The notes: a model not told the origin generated them from the sequence alone. A stretch of DNA of 46,769 nucleotides from an uncultured Lacinutrix sp. (GCA_937129145.1 CAKZMU010000059.1:1-46769); one strand, 5' to 3'; shown: positions 36,511 to 46,362, counted from the stretch's first letter. Numbers and translations: made by a program.

Positions 36511-38982
36511 ATGCAAAATTTTTATAGAATCGTATTAGTCGTTTTATGCTCTGTTTCCATTACAATGGCACAACAACTTAAAACACCAAGTGAGTTTTTA
36601 GGCTATGAATTAGGAACTCAGTTTTCAAGGAACCATCAAGTTGTAGATTATTTTAAACATGTTGCTTCAGCAATGCCAAATCAAGTGAAACTTGAACAAT
36701 ATGGTGAAACTTACGAGCGCAGACCTTTGATTCATGCTTATATTTCTTCAGAAGAAAATATGAAAAACCTTGAAACCATCAGGGAAAATAATTTAAAAAA
36801 TGCTGGTATTATATCTGGAACACCTTCAAGTACTGATATTGCCATTGTTTGGTTAAGTTATAATGTTCATGGTGATGAGGCCTCAAGCACAGAAGCTTCC
36901 ATGGCAACCATATACAAATTACTTACTGAAAGACAAGACTTACTAGAAAATACAGTCGTTATTATTGATCCTTGTATTAATCCTGACGGACGCGACCGTT
37001 ATGCCAATTGGTACAACGAGACTAAAAGTACACCTTTTGACATAGACCCGCAAAGTAGCGAGCATTCTCAACCATGGCCAGGTGGAAGAGCAAATCACTA
37101 CTTGTTTGATTTAAATAGAGATTGGGCTTGGACTTCACAAAAAGAGTCAATTGCTAGAATAAAAGTTTACAATAAGTGGATGCCACAAATTCATGTAGAT
37201 TTCCATGAACAAGGCATCAATAACCCTTATTATTTTGCTCCTGCTGCTCAGCCATATCATGAATTAATAACTGATTGGCAAAGAGATTTTCAGTTCCAAA
37301 TAGGAAGAAATCATGCTAAGTATTTCGACCCTCAAGGTTGGTTGTACTTTACTCGTGAAAGCTTCGATTTATTGTACCCAAGTTATGGAGATACCTATCC
37401 AACGTATATGGGAGCTATTGGTATGACTTACGAACAAGCTGGTGGAGGTCGTGGCGCTTTAGGTGTTAACACATCTGAAGGCCCTGTACTTACTTTAAAA
37501 GATAGAATTGCACATCATACAACTACTGGATTATCAACCGTTGAAATATCTTCAAAAAATGCTGTGAAATTAAATGAGGAATTCAACAAATTCTTTAATA
37601 ATTCAGGTTTAAAATACAAGAGTTATGTCATGTCTGGAAACCCAGAAAAAATTGATGCTTTAAAAACCTTATTGGATAGACACGAAATTGCGTATGGATA
37701 TGCTACTGGCAAAAAAGTAACAGGACATAAGTATTCTACTAACGCATCTGGAAGTATGAACACTACTTCTAACGATTTGGTTGTAAGTACTAATCAACCA
37801 AAAGGTAAAATGATTAAAGCCTTGTTTGAGCCAAATGCCAAATTAAGCGATTCATTAACCTATGATATTACAGCGTGGAGTTTACCTTATGCTTATGGGT
37901 TAGAAACGGTTGCTAGTACGAGTTTAGTTAGTTCACAATCCCGACTTGCTCCCCCTCCTCCGCCTCCTCCACTATCTAAAACTTATGGCTATGTAAGTGA
38001 TTGGAATTCGTTAAATGACGCTAAATTTCTTGCAATGTTATTAAACAATGATATTAAAGTACGTTTCAACCACGAACCATTTTCGCAAAACGGAAATACA
38101 TTTAAAAGAGGCTCACTTATCATTCTCCAACGAGATAATACACACATAAAAAACTTTATAAACGAGTTAGTTGAAATCGCAGGAAAAAATAAACAACGTT
38201 TAACTGAAATACATACAGGCTTTTCCGATATGTTCCCAGACATGGGTTCATCGTCTATTAGATTGATTAACAAAACCCGAATTGCCATGATTTCTGGTGA
38301 AGGCACATCATCGTTAAGCTATGGTGCTACGTGGCATTTCTTTGAGCAACAATTAAAGTACCCTGTAACGTCTATCAATTCTAAAAACTTTGGTTTTGTA
38401 AATCTTGATGCTTACGATGTATTGATTTTACCTAGCGGAAGTTATAGAAGTATGCTCAATGACAGTGGTATGAAAAAATTACAAGACTGGATGCGAGCTG
38501 GCGGAAAAGTAATTGCTATAGACAGAGCTTTAAGCACCTTTGCAGGTAAAAGTGGTTTTGGTTTAAAATACAATGAGAATGATAACGATGATGACTCCAA
38601 CAACCTAATTCCGTATGCCGATAGGCAACGTGAATCTGCCAAGAATATGATTACTGGTGCTATTTTTAAAACCAAGGTAGACAACACACACCCAATGGCT
38701 TATGGGTATTCTAACGAGTATTTTACACTAAAATTAGGAGGCACATCTTATAGTTTGTTAGACAGAGGCTCCAATGTTGCACATATTGGCGATAACGTTA
38801 TGAAAGTATCTGGTTTTGCTGGAAGTAAAGCTTTAAAAGGACTTAAAAATTCTCTCGTTTTTGGTGAAGAACGTCAAGGAAGAGGAAGCATTATATATAT
38901 GGTAGACAACACACTATTTAGAAGTTTCTGGGAAAATGGAAAACTGTTTTTTGTAAACGCTGTGTTCTTTGCTAATAACTAA
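36511..38982 (+). CDS. Exported M14 family zinc carboxypeptidase
   Basis: 823 aa. The signal peptide ends SITMAQ (about residue 21). The M14 zinc site is visible: His120 and Glu123 in NVHGDEASS, with the third ligand His232 in HVDFHEQG. NPDGRDRYANWYN and LNRDWAW carry the substrate-binding Asn/Arg, and GMTYEQAGGGRG matches the catalytic-Glu region. A 7-proline run (residues 481-487) links the peptidase part to a C-terminal half that includes an amidotransferase/DJ-1-like segment (IAMISGEG, DAYDVLILPSGSYRSML, LQDWMRAGGKVIAI). The proteins of this family degrade peptides or release C-terminal residues outside the cytoplasm. It starts 189 bases from bshC (divergent) and leads a pair with the M16 peptidase 12 bases downstream. 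Confidence 0.9.
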   Translation: MQNFYRIVLVVLCSVSITMAQQLKTPSEFLGYELGTQFSRNHQVVDYFKHVASAMPNQVKLEQYGETYERRPLIHAYISSEENMKNLETIRENNLKNAGIISGTPSSTDIAIVWLSYNVHGDEASSTEASMATIYKLLTERQDLLENTVVIIDPCINPDGRDRYANWYNETKSTPFDIDPQSSEHSQPWPGGRANHYLFDLNRDWAWTSQKESIARIKVYNKWMPQIHVDFHEQGINNPYYFAPAAQPYHELITDWQRDFQFQIGRNHAKYFDPQGWLYFTRESFDLLYPSYGDTYPTYMGAIGMTYEQAGGGRGALGVNTSEGPVLTLKDRIAHHTTTGLSTVEISSKNAVKLNEEFNKFFNNSGLKYKSYVMSGNPEKIDALKTLLDRHEIAYGYATGKKVTGHKYSTNASGSMNTTSNDLVVSTNQPKGKMIKALFEPNAKLSDSLTYDITAWSLPYAYGLETVASTSLVSSQSRLAPPPPPPPLSKTYGYVSDWNSLNDAKFLAMLLNNDIKVRFNHEPFSQNGNTFKRGSLIILQRDNTHIKNFINELVEIAGKNKQRLTEIHTGFSDMFPDMGSSSIRLINKTRIAMISGEGTSSLSYGATWHFFEQQLKYPVTSINSKNFGFVNLDAYDVLILPSGSYRSMLNDSGMKKLQDWMRAGGKVIAIDRALSTFAGKSGFGLKYNENDNDDDSNNLIPYADRQRESAKNMITGAIFKTKVDNTHPMAYGYSNEYFTLKLGGTSYSLLDRGSNVAHIGDNVMKVSGFAGSKALKGLKNSLVFGEERQGRGSIIYMVDNTLFRSFWENGKLFFVNAVFFANN

Positions 38983-38994
38983 AAATCAATCAAA

Positions 38995-41844
38995 ATGAAA
39001 ATCACTAAAACACTATTAATCCTATTAGCTTTTATCGTTGCATCTTGTGCTAACGATTCAAAAACTTCAACTGATGACAAAGAATTTAAAGTAGAATTTG
39101 AAGAATTTACACTAGACAATGGCTTGTCTGTTATTTTTCACGTAGATAGGTCAGACCCTGTGGTTGCAGTCGCTTTAACGAGTCATGTTGGTTCAGCAAG
39201 AGAAATTGAAGGTCGTACAGGATTTGCGCATTTATTTGAGCATTTATTATTTCTGGAATCTGAAAACTTAGGAAAAGGTGGCTTAGATAAAATGAGTGCA
39301 CGAATTGGTGGTTCAGGAGCTAATGGGTCAACCAGTAGAGACCGTACCAACTATTTTCAAACCGTGCCAAAAGATGCACTTGAAAAAATGATTTGGGCTG
39401 AAGCTGATAAACTAGGGTTCTTTATTAATACGGTAACTGAACCTGTTCTAGCCAAAGAAAAGCAAGTAGTTAAAAACGAAAAACGACAAGGTGTTGACAA
39501 CAATCCTTATGGACACACTCAATACGTCATTGATAAAAATTTATACCCTGAAGGTCATCCTTACAGTTGGCAAGTTATTGGGTCGCTTGAGGACTTACAA
39601 AATGCCACACTTCAAGATGTCAAAGATTTTTACAACCGTTGGTATGTTCCTAACAATGTAACCTTAACGATTGCTGGAGATTTTGATACTGCACAAGCAA
39701 AACAATGGGTTGAAAAATATTTTAGCGAAATAAAACGTGGTGAGGATATTCCTAAAATGGACAAGCAGCCTGTGGAGTTAAAAGAAACCAAAAAACTGTA
39801 TTACGAAGATAATTTTGCAAGATTACCACAACTTACTATGGCATGGCCTGGAGTATATCAATATCATGACGATTCGTATGCATTGAGTGTGTTGGCTAGT
39901 TATTTATCAAGAGGTAAAGGTGCGCCTTTATATAAATCGATTGTTGAAAAACATCAGCTTGCAAGTAATGTGAGTTTATCTCAATATAATTCTGAAATTG
40001 CTGGACAAGTAATGCTTCGTGTTACAGCATTTAATGGTACAAAGCTAGATAATGTACAAAGTGCCATTAATGAAGCATTTGCAACGTTTGAAGCCGAAGG
40101 TATTCCGCAAGCAGACCTTGACAGAATTAAAGCTGGACAGGAAACACGTTTTTACAATGGGTTATCAAGTGTTTTAGGCAAAGGGTTTCAGTTGGCACAA
40201 TACAACATATTTGCCGAAGACCCTGCTTATATCAATGAAGACGTCAAAAAGATTTTGGGAGTTACTGCTGATGATGTGATGCGAGTATATAACGCTTATA
40301 TTAAAAACCAAAATTATGTAGCGACAAGTTTTGTGCCTAAAGGACAAGCCGATTTAGCGTTAGCAGATTCTAATTTAGCCCAAGTTGTTGAAGAAAAAAT
40401 AGTTGAAGGTGCTGAGGAAACATTTGATGCTAGCATCGCTGCAACCTACGAAAAGACACCTTCAAGTTTTGACAGGTCTGTAGAGCCTCCTTATGGTGAC
40501 AGTCCAGATGTGAAAGTGCCAGATGTTTGGAAAGAATCTCTATCCTCTGGAATGAAAGTATTTGGTATTGAAAACAACGAAGTGCCAATGGTACAATTCA
40601 GGATGCAAATAAAAGGTGGTATGTTGCTAGAAGACATCAATAAAATTGGCGTGTCTAATTTATTGGCAAGTATGCTCACTAAAGGCACTAAAAACAAAAC
40701 ACCGCAAGAATTGGAAAATGCTATTGAGAGTTTAGGTGCCTCTATTAACGCCTTTGCGTCAGATGAAGCTATCACCATTTCTGGGAATTCGTTGGCTAAA
40801 AACTACAAAGCCACTATGGCGTTGGTAGAAGAAATTTTATTGGAACCTCGTTGGGATATGGATGAGTTTGCCTTATTAAAACAAAGTACGATTAGTCAAA
40901 TTCAGCGTCAAAAAGGAAATCCTAATAGCATTGCTTCTATTGAGTTTGCAAAATTGACTTATGGTGACGACCATATTTTATCTAAAAATAATGTAGGTAC
41001 CGAAACTTCTGTTGGTTCAATCACTATTGAAGACCTCCAAGCCTATTATAACAACTATATATCGCCAACAGTGACTAATTTTCATATTGTAGGCGATATT
41101 TCTCAAAAAGAAGTGATTTCGTCATTAGATAATCTAAACAACAATTGGGAAGCCAAAACGGTAACCATTCCAGAAGTTGCTGAACCTGAAGCACCAACGG
41201 TTTCTAAAGTTTATTTTTACGATGTGCCAAATGCAAAGCAATCGGTTATTAGGTTTGGGTATCCTGCTTTAGCAGCCACAGATGCCGATTATTATCCTGC
41301 TAGGGTGCTTAATTACAGACTTGGTGGTGGTGGATTTGCATCGCAGCTTACGCAAGAACTTAGAGAAGGTAAAGGGTATACCTATGGCATTGGTTCTGGC
41401 TTTTCTGGGTCGACTATTAAAGGGCCTTTTACTATTTCAAGTGGTGTAAGGTCTAATGTTACTTATGAATCGGCAAGTTTGGTAAAAGAAATTGTTGAGA
41501 ATTATGGCAAAAATTATACTGAAAAAGATTTAGAAATCACCAAAGGGTTTATGATTAAAAGTAACGCTAGAGCTTTTGAAACCTTAGGGTCAAAACTAGG
41601 CATGCTGAATAATATTAGCAATTATAACTTACCAGATGATTATGTAAAACAACGTGAAGCCATTGTAAAAGCAATGACCGTTGAAGACATTAAACAATTG
41701 GCTGAAAAATATTTGGATGTCAATAAAATGAACTACATGGTTATAGGTGATGCCAAAACTCAAATGGATAAATTAGAAGCATTAGGTTTTGGAAAACCGA
41801 TACTTTTAAATGAGGTTGACGGAAAAGTTAATATTGAGCAGTAA
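38995..41844 (+). CDS. M16 (insulinase/pitrilysin-type) peptidase lipoprotein
   Basis: 949 aa zinc peptidase. The lipoprotein signal ends FIVASC with Cys18. The inverted zinc motif HxxEH is His79-Leu-Phe-Glu82-His83 in FAHLFEHLLFLES, with downstream Glu162 in VVKNEKRQG as third ligand. The second M16 half begins near residue 505 (LSSGMKVFGIENNEVPMV) and lacks HxxEH, as expected for the inactive half. It also carries LGGGGFASQLTQELREGKGYTYGIGSG, the R/Y substrate-binding block. It likely acts on oligopeptides in the periplasm or at the outer membrane. Located 12 bases after the M14 gene, so the two are probably one transcript. Confidence 0.95.
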   Translation: MKITKTLLILLAFIVASCANDSKTSTDDKEFKVEFEEFTLDNGLSVIFHVDRSDPVVAVALTSHVGSAREIEGRTGFAHLFEHLLFLESENLGKGGLDKMSARIGGSGANGSTSRDRTNYFQTVPKDALEKMIWAEADKLGFFINTVTEPVLAKEKQVVKNEKRQGVDNNPYGHTQYVIDKNLYPEGHPYSWQVIGSLEDLQNATLQDVKDFYNRWYVPNNVTLTIAGDFDTAQAKQWVEKYFSEIKRGEDIPKMDKQPVELKETKKLYYEDNFARLPQLTMAWPGVYQYHDDSYALSVLASYLSRGKGAPLYKSIVEKHQLASNVSLSQYNSEIAGQVMLRVTAFNGTKLDNVQSAINEAFATFEAEGIPQADLDRIKAGQETRFYNGLSSVLGKGFQLAQYNIFAEDPAYINEDVKKILGVTADDVMRVYNAYIKNQNYVATSFVPKGQADLALADSNLAQVVEEKIVEGAEETFDASIAATYEKTPSSFDRSVEPPYGDSPDVKVPDVWKESLSSGMKVFGIENNEVPMVQFRMQIKGGMLLEDINKIGVSNLLASMLTKGTKNKTPQELENAIESLGASINAFASDEAITISGNSLAKNYKATMALVEEILLEPRWDMDEFALLKQSTISQIQRQKGNPNSIASIEFAKLTYGDDHILSKNNVGTETSVGSITIEDLQAYYNNYISPTVTNFHIVGDISQKEVISSLDNLNNNWEAKTVTIPEVAEPEAPTVSKVYFYDVPNAKQSVIRFGYPALAATDADYYPARVLNYRLGGGGFASQLTQELREGKGYTYGIGSGFSGSTIKGPFTISSGVRSNVTYESASLVKEIVENYGKNYTEKDLEITKGFMIKSNARAFETLGSKLGMLNNISNYNLPDDYVKQREAIVKAMTVEDIKQLAEKYLDVNKMNYMVIGDAKTQMDKLEALGFGKPILLNEVDGKVNIEQ

Positions 41845-41867
41845 TGAGCAAAAAATCTTTCTGAACA

Positions 41868-42458
41868 ATGACTTATTGGAAAAAGGATTCTATTTTAAAC
41901 AACTATAATAGCAATACTAAACCTTCAGAAATCTTTAAAGAAGTATGTGATTTAATTGGAAATTACTATACTAAAAAGGGGTGGAAATATTCAAAGAGTA
42001 GACCTAAGATAATTTACAACAATAGTGACTTAACAATAGAAATTAATTTTTGGAGTTCTCGAAGTAATATGGCAGGTTCTTTTGTTCATTTGGAAATATT
42101 ACCATATGTCTGTTCAAAAAAGTTAAAAAAATGGATTAAGGAAAACAAAATTGGAAGAAATCAATTTATTTATTCTCCAAAAAAATATTCTTTCAGAAAT
42201 AATAATATTTATGGAATTAATGAAGAAGAATTTTCAGCTCTTTTAAATGAAATCGATAATTTTATTGAAAAAGAATTAAACATTAGAGATAATGAAGAAT
42301 TCATCGAGAGAATTATTCAAAATTTGGATAACAGTATAACAGATAATTTTGTTTGTTATTTAGCAATGAAAGGCGATAAGAGAGTCTTTGATGTAATTGA
42401 AAAAAGTAATGGATTAAATATTGGCAAACAAATTATTGAAAAGTTAAAAGGTATTTAA
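41868..42458 (+). CDS. Hypothetical protein, AT-rich
   Basis: 196 aa, not recognised with confidence; it might be a DUF4304-like protein, but I could not confirm this. It is rich in Lys, Asn and Ile, with an N-terminal region of mixed helix (SEIFKEVCDLIGNYYTKKGWKYSKSRPKI), a beta-like middle (LTIEINFWSSRSNMAGSFVHLEILPYVC) and a helical tail. No signal peptide or transmembrane segment. AT-rich codons differ from the M16 gene 23 bases upstream, so it may be an acquired insertion between the M16 and AlkB-like genes. The next gene starts 23 bases downstream. Confidence 0.6.
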   Translation: MTYWKKDSILNNYNSNTKPSEIFKEVCDLIGNYYTKKGWKYSKSRPKIIYNNSDLTIEINFWSSRSNMAGSFVHLEILPYVCSKKLKKWIKENKIGRNQFIYSPKKYSFRNNNIYGINEEEFSALLNEIDNFIEKELNIRDNEEFIERIIQNLDNSITDNFVCYLAMKGDKRVFDVIEKSNGLNIGKQIIEKLKGI

Positions 42459-42481
42459 CTTTATACCAACACATTTCAATT

Positions 42482-43096
42482 ATGAAGCTATTCAACGATA
42501 CCATAGACGAAACCAAAAACCTATTACCAAAAGATGGTGTGGTTAATTACTATGGTAAAATAATTCCAGACGAATTGGCTCACTCCATTTTTCATTCCCT
42601 TCTAGAAAACTTAGATTGGAAACATGACGAAGCCACAGTTTATGGCAAACACTATGTTACCAAACGCAAAGTAGCTTGGTATGGTGATGAGTCGTTTGAA
42701 TATTCCTATTCTGGAAACACCAAAAAAGCATTGCCTTTTACACCTGGTTTATTAAAACTAAAACAGTTAGTAGAACTCAAAACTGGAGACACATACAACT
42801 CATGTTTATGCAACCTCTACCACAGTGGCGAAGAAACCATGGGTTGGCATAGTGATGCCGAAAAAGATTTAAAAAAGCATGGTGCCATTGCCTCTTTAAG
42901 TTTTGGTGCAGAACGCAAATTTGCCTTTAAGCACAAACAAACCAAAGAAAAGTTAGAGTTTTTATTGGAACATGGAAGCCTATTGGTCATGAAAGGTAAC
43001 ACCCAAGAACATTGGTTACATCGTTTGCCGCCAACCAAAAAAATTAAAAACCCAAGAATTAATTTAACTTTTAGAACCATTGTAAAAAACAATTAA
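42482..43096 (+). CDS. AlkB-like 2-oxoglutarate/Fe(II) dioxygenase
   Basis: 204 aa member of the AlkB family, which oxidatively removes alkyl lesions from DNA or RNA. Fe(II) ligands are His123 and Asp125 in GWHSDAEKDL and His180 in the HWLHRLP block. The 2-oxoglutarate arginines are in RINLTFR (Arg192, Arg198). NSCLCNLYHSGEETM and GAIASLSFGAERKFAFK give the rest of the fold. It is of the bacterial short AlkB-like type without an Ada domain. Whether it repairs DNA or RNA cannot be told. It stands between an unrecognised gene and an outer-membrane barrel gene, so no operon partner is evident. Confidence 0.92.
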   Translation: MKLFNDTIDETKNLLPKDGVVNYYGKIIPDELAHSIFHSLLENLDWKHDEATVYGKHYVTKRKVAWYGDESFEYSYSGNTKKALPFTPGLLKLKQLVELKTGDTYNSCLCNLYHSGEETMGWHSDAEKDLKKHGAIASLSFGAERKFAFKHKQTKEKLEFLLEHGSLLVMKGNTQEHWLHRLPPTKKIKNPRINLTFRTIVKNN

Positions 43097-43109
43097 AACT
43101 ATAACTTTA
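43080..43109 (+). promoter_or_regulatory. Promoter of the porin-family gene
   Basis: TTG (43080-43082), 19-base spacer, TAACTTTA (43102-43109; last base differs from the G of TAnnTTTG). The -33 box overlaps the 3' end of the AlkB-like gene. ATG 43131 follows 21 bases after the -7 box. Confidence 0.5.
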
Positions 43110-43130
43110 CTCCACTTGAAAATTACAATT

Positions 43131-43685
43131 ATGAAAAAGTTACTACTCGCAACGCTATCACTATTTTTTGTGGGACATATTACCGCACAAGACGAAGACA
43201 TTGTTATTCCAGACATAAGTTTTGGCTTAAAAGCTGGACTAAACTCCATGCATAACAAAGTTGTTAATGAAACGAGTGATAATGTGCAAAAAAAATCTGG
43301 TGTGTATATTGGTGCTTTTGTTAATATACCAACATCAGAAGTGTTTAGTGTGCAACCAGAAATTATTTATTCATCTACCGAATTTCAGGGTAGAAATAAT
43401 GTCAACTTATTGCATATACCAGTATTATTAAACTTTGACTTAGGGAATGATTTTTCAGGCTTTATAGGCCCTGAAGGTCAAGTTTTAATCAACCTTGGCG
43501 AAGCAGAAAATAGCGATTTGTATAACTCATTTATGTTTGGATTTACCTTTGGGGCACGATACCAAATCACGCCAAATTTCTATATTGAAGGCAGACCGTA
43601 CTTTGCTTTATCAAAGTTTCTTGAAGAGGATTCTGGTTATAGAAAGTTTAATACCTTGCAAATAGGATTGGCGTTTAAGTTTTAA
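43131..43685 (+). CDS. PorT-like small outer-membrane beta-barrel protein
   Basis: 184 aa. Signal peptide MKKLLLATLSLFFVGHITAQ, then an eight-strand-type barrel pattern (SFGLKAGLNSMHNK, SGVYIGAFVNIPTSE, FSVQPEIIYSS, LLHIPVLLNFDLGNDFSGFIGPEG, MFGFTFGARYQITPNFYIEGRPYF, TLQIGLAFKF) ending in the C-terminal Phe needed for outer-membrane assembly. ATG 43131 is the start; the longer frame from TTG 43116 would include promoter sequence. This porin / OMP beta-barrel family is widely found in Flavobacteriia. Its function (structural or transport) is not assignable from sequence. It has a promoter at 43080-43109. Confidence 0.85.
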   Translation: MKKLLLATLSLFFVGHITAQDEDIVIPDISFGLKAGLNSMHNKVVNETSDNVQKKSGVYIGAFVNIPTSEVFSVQPEIIYSSTEFQGRNNVNLLHIPVLLNFDLGNDFSGFIGPEGQVLINLGEAENSDLYNSFMFGFTFGARYQITPNFYIEGRPYFALSKFLEEDSGYRKFNTLQIGLAFKF

Positions 43686-43757
43686 ATTAATGTTTTGGGT
43701 TAACTATAAAAAGTAGTAACTTATAGACATTACCAACCACAATAAAATATAGTTGTC

Positions 43758-45056
43758 ATGAAAAAAAGACATTTAAAAACAGCCGTTGCATCCCAATTAA
43801 TTCTTTTTGTGTTTTTGGTTTTTAATCAGAATTCGTATGCATTAGCATTGCAGGATGATTCGCAAACTTTTGACGAATATAAAGGTCGTGTTATTGGTGA
43901 TGACACAAAAAAACCTTTAGTATTTGCTGATGTTTCGGTAGTAAGCACAAACATAAGTACCATCACTAATAAAGAAGGTGAATTTACTTTAAAAGTACCT
44001 AAATCACTATCTAGTAATAGTATTAAAATCTCTTTTCTAGGTTATGAAAGTCAAGAGGTTTCTCTATCAAGTCTTAGAGGAGAAAATAATACTATCTCTT
44101 TAAATGTTATTACCACGCAACTATCACAAGTAAACATAAATGTTCCTAAAGATGCTCGTGCTCTAGTAAAAGCTACATTAGAAAATCGTGAGGAGAAGTA
44201 TCTAAATAACAAAACCCTTATGACCGCTTTTTATAGGGAAACCATAAAAAAGAGAAATAGAAATGCCTCTTTAGCGGAAGCTGTGGTTAAAATTTATAAG
44301 GAACCTTACTCGACTTCTAAAAGTGACGCTGTAGAATTAATTAAATCAAGAAAAAACACAAATTATTCGAGACTGGATACACTAGCTGTAAAACTTCAAG
44401 GTGGGCCATTTAGTGCTTTGTATTCTGACATTGTTAAGTATAAAGACTACATTTTTGATAAAGAACTGTTTGATTATTATAATTTTAGTTTTGGTAATTC
44501 AACTCAAATTAATAATCGTCAGGTATATGTCGTTAATTTCGAGCAACAACCCAATATTGTAACACCTTTGTATAGAGGAAAACTTTATATTGACGCTGAA
44601 AACTTTGCATTAATAAGTGCTAACTATAGTTTAAATGTTGAAAACAAAGACGAAGCAGTAAAATTATTTGTTAGAAAAAAACCTAGACTTGTAAAAGTAG
44701 AACCAGAGGAAGCCTTATATCGTGTAGATTATAAAACGACACCTGACGGAAAATGGTACTACAGTTATAGTAATGTACAATTGGCTTTTAGGGTAAAATG
44801 GCGTAAAAAATTATTTGGCAGTACATATACCTTGAATATTGAAATGGCTATTACAGATTGGACAAAAAACATCACCTCAGCTTTAAATAGAAATAATAGA
44901 ATAAGACCTACAGTTATTTTAACTGATGAAGCTTCAGGGTTTTCGGACCCAGGGTTTTGGGGAGAATACAATATTATTGAACCTGAAAAGTCTATAGAAT
45001 CTGCCATTCGAAAAATTTCCAGGCAACTTGAAAAAATTGATAGTAAGAAAAAATAG
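43758..45056 (+). CDS. Exported carboxypeptidase-regulatory-like domain protein
   Basis: 432 aa. A signal peptide of about 30 residues (ending near NSYALAL) is followed by a CarboxypepD_reg-like (CNA-B-like) domain at about 40-120 (YKGRVIGDDTKKPLVFADVSVV, NKEGEFTLKVP, ISFLGYESQEV). The rest (LVKATLENREEKYLNNKTLMTAFYRET onward) is a conserved Bacteroidota domain of unknown role with LYIDAENFALISANYSL strands. There is no TonB plug or barrel, so it is not a SusC-type receptor; it is probably periplasmic or anchored to the outer membrane. It converges with rimO with only four bases between the stops. Confidence 0.85.
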   Translation: MKKRHLKTAVASQLILFVFLVFNQNSYALALQDDSQTFDEYKGRVIGDDTKKPLVFADVSVVSTNISTITNKEGEFTLKVPKSLSSNSIKISFLGYESQEVSLSSLRGENNTISLNVITTQLSQVNINVPKDARALVKATLENREEKYLNNKTLMTAFYRETIKKRNRNASLAEAVVKIYKEPYSTSKSDAVELIKSRKNTNYSRLDTLAVKLQGGPFSALYSDIVKYKDYIFDKELFDYYNFSFGNSTQINNRQVYVVNFEQQPNIVTPLYRGKLYIDAENFALISANYSLNVENKDEAVKLFVRKKPRLVKVEPEEALYRVDYKTTPDGKWYYSYSNVQLAFRVKWRKKLFGSTYTLNIEMAITDWTKNITSALNRNNRIRPTVILTDEASGFSDPGFWGEYNIIEPEKSIESAIRKISRQLEKIDSKKK

Positions 45057-45060
45057 CGGT

Positions 45061-46362
45061 TTAAACTACTTCTGCATAGAGGTCAAAATCGGCAGCATCA
45101 GTAATTTTTACTGTAGCAAACTCGCCTGTTTTTAAGTAGGTTTTTGTGGCATCAATAAGTACTTCGTTATCTACATCTGGTGAATCATATTCGGTACGAC
45201 CAACAAAGTAATCGCCTTCTTTTCTGTCGATAACAACCTTAAATTCTTGTCCTATTTTTTCTTGATTTAACTCCCATGAAATCTGTGACTGAATTTCCAT
45301 AATTTCATTGGCTCGTTCTTGTTTTACCTCTTGTGGTACATCGTCTTCAAGATTAAAAGCATGTGTATTTTCTTCATGCGAATACGTAAAACATCCTAAG
45401 CGTTCAAATCGCATATCAATGACCCAGTTTTTAAGTTTTTGGTAGTCTTCTTCAGTTTCTCCTGGATATCCTACTATGAGCGTGGTTCTAATAGTCATAT
45501 TAGGCACTTTTGCTCTAAATTCTTTTAACAACTTTGTCGTTTTTTCTTGAGTCGTGCCACGACGCATGCTTTTTAAAATACTATCGGAAATATGTTGTAA
45601 TGGAATATCTAAATAATTACAAACTTTAGGTTCACGATTCATTACATCCAACACATCCATTGGGAAACCTGTTGGGAAGGCATAATGTAAACGAATCCAA
45701 TCTATACCATCAACTTTAACTAATGCTTCTAGAAGTTCGGCTAAATTTCTTTTTTTATATAAATCAAGTCCGTAATAAGTTAAATCCTGTGCAATAAGTA
45801 TTAACTCTTTAACTCCATTTGCTGCTAGTTTTTCAGCTTCAATAACAATCTCTTCAATAGGAGTCGATTTGTGTTTTCCTCTCATTAAAGGAATGGCACA
45901 AAAACTACAAGGTCTATCGCAACCTTCTGCAATTTTTAAATAGGCATAATTTTTTGGCGTGGTTGTTAAACGCTCGCCAATAAGTTCGTGTTTATAGTCA
46001 GCACCAAGGGCTTTTAATAGCGTTGGCAATTCGGTTGTTCCAAAATATTGGTCCACATCAGGAATTTCTTTTTCTAAATCTGGCTTGTAGCGTTCACTTA
46101 AACAACCAGTTACAAATACTTTATCGACATCGCCTTCCTCTTTCTTTTGTAGATACTCTAAAATAGTATTAACGCTTTCTTCTTTGGCATTATTAATAAA
46201 ACCACAGGTATTAATCACTACAATATTTCCTTCTTCTTCATGTACAACGTCTTTGTTGTTCGCCTTCAGTTGTCCCATCAACACTTCACTATCGTACACG
46301 TTTTTAGAACATCCTAAGGTGACTACGTTGATTTTATTTTTTTTAAGTGACTTTGTTCTCAT
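45061..46362 (-). CDS. rimO: Ribosomal protein S12 methylthiotransferase RimO
   Basis: Radical SAM enzyme that methylthiolates Asp88 (E. coli numbering) of ribosomal protein S12. 433 aa. The N-terminal UPF0004 domain has the [4Fe-4S] cysteine pattern starting VTLGCSKNVYDSEVLMGQL and further Cys in INTCGFI and VTGCLSERY. The radical SAM cluster is in EGCDRPCSFCAIPLMRGKHKS, with three Cys (CxxxCxxC). The YPGETEEDYQKLKN and LERLGCFTYSHEENT regions and a TRAM domain (last 65 residues) complete it. Distinguished from MiaB by the CSKNxxDSE block. A -7 box lies on the minus strand at 46380-46387. Convergent with the 43758 gene. Confidence 0.96.
   Translation of the reverse strand: MRTKSLKKNKINVVTLGCSKNVYDSEVLMGQLKANNKDVVHEEEGNIVVINTCGFINNAKEESVNTILEYLQKKEEGDVDKVFVTGCLSERYKPDLEKEIPDVDQYFGTTELPTLLKALGADYKHELIGERLTTTPKNYAYLKIAEGCDRPCSFCAIPLMRGKHKSTPIEEIVIEAEKLAANGVKELILIAQDLTYYGLDLYKKRNLAELLEALVKVDGIDWIRLHYAFPTGFPMDVLDVMNREPKVCNYLDIPLQHISDSILKSMRRGTTQEKTTKLLKEFRAKVPNMTIRTTLIVGYPGETEEDYQKLKNWVIDMRFERLGCFTYSHEENTHAFNLEDDVPQEVKQERANEIMEIQSQISWELNQEKIGQEFKVVIDRKEGDYFVGRTEYDSPDVDNEVLIDATKTYLKTGEFATVKITDAADFDLYAEVV

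Noticed and set aside
38995..41844. Possibility that the M16 gene is two fused active proteases
   Set aside because: The second half lacks HxxEH; this active plus inactive pair is normal for single-chain M16 enzymes.
43116..43130. TTG extension of the porin gene
   Set aside because: It precedes an ATG that begins a good signal peptide (MKKLLLATLSLFF), and only this shorter start leaves room for the promoter leader.
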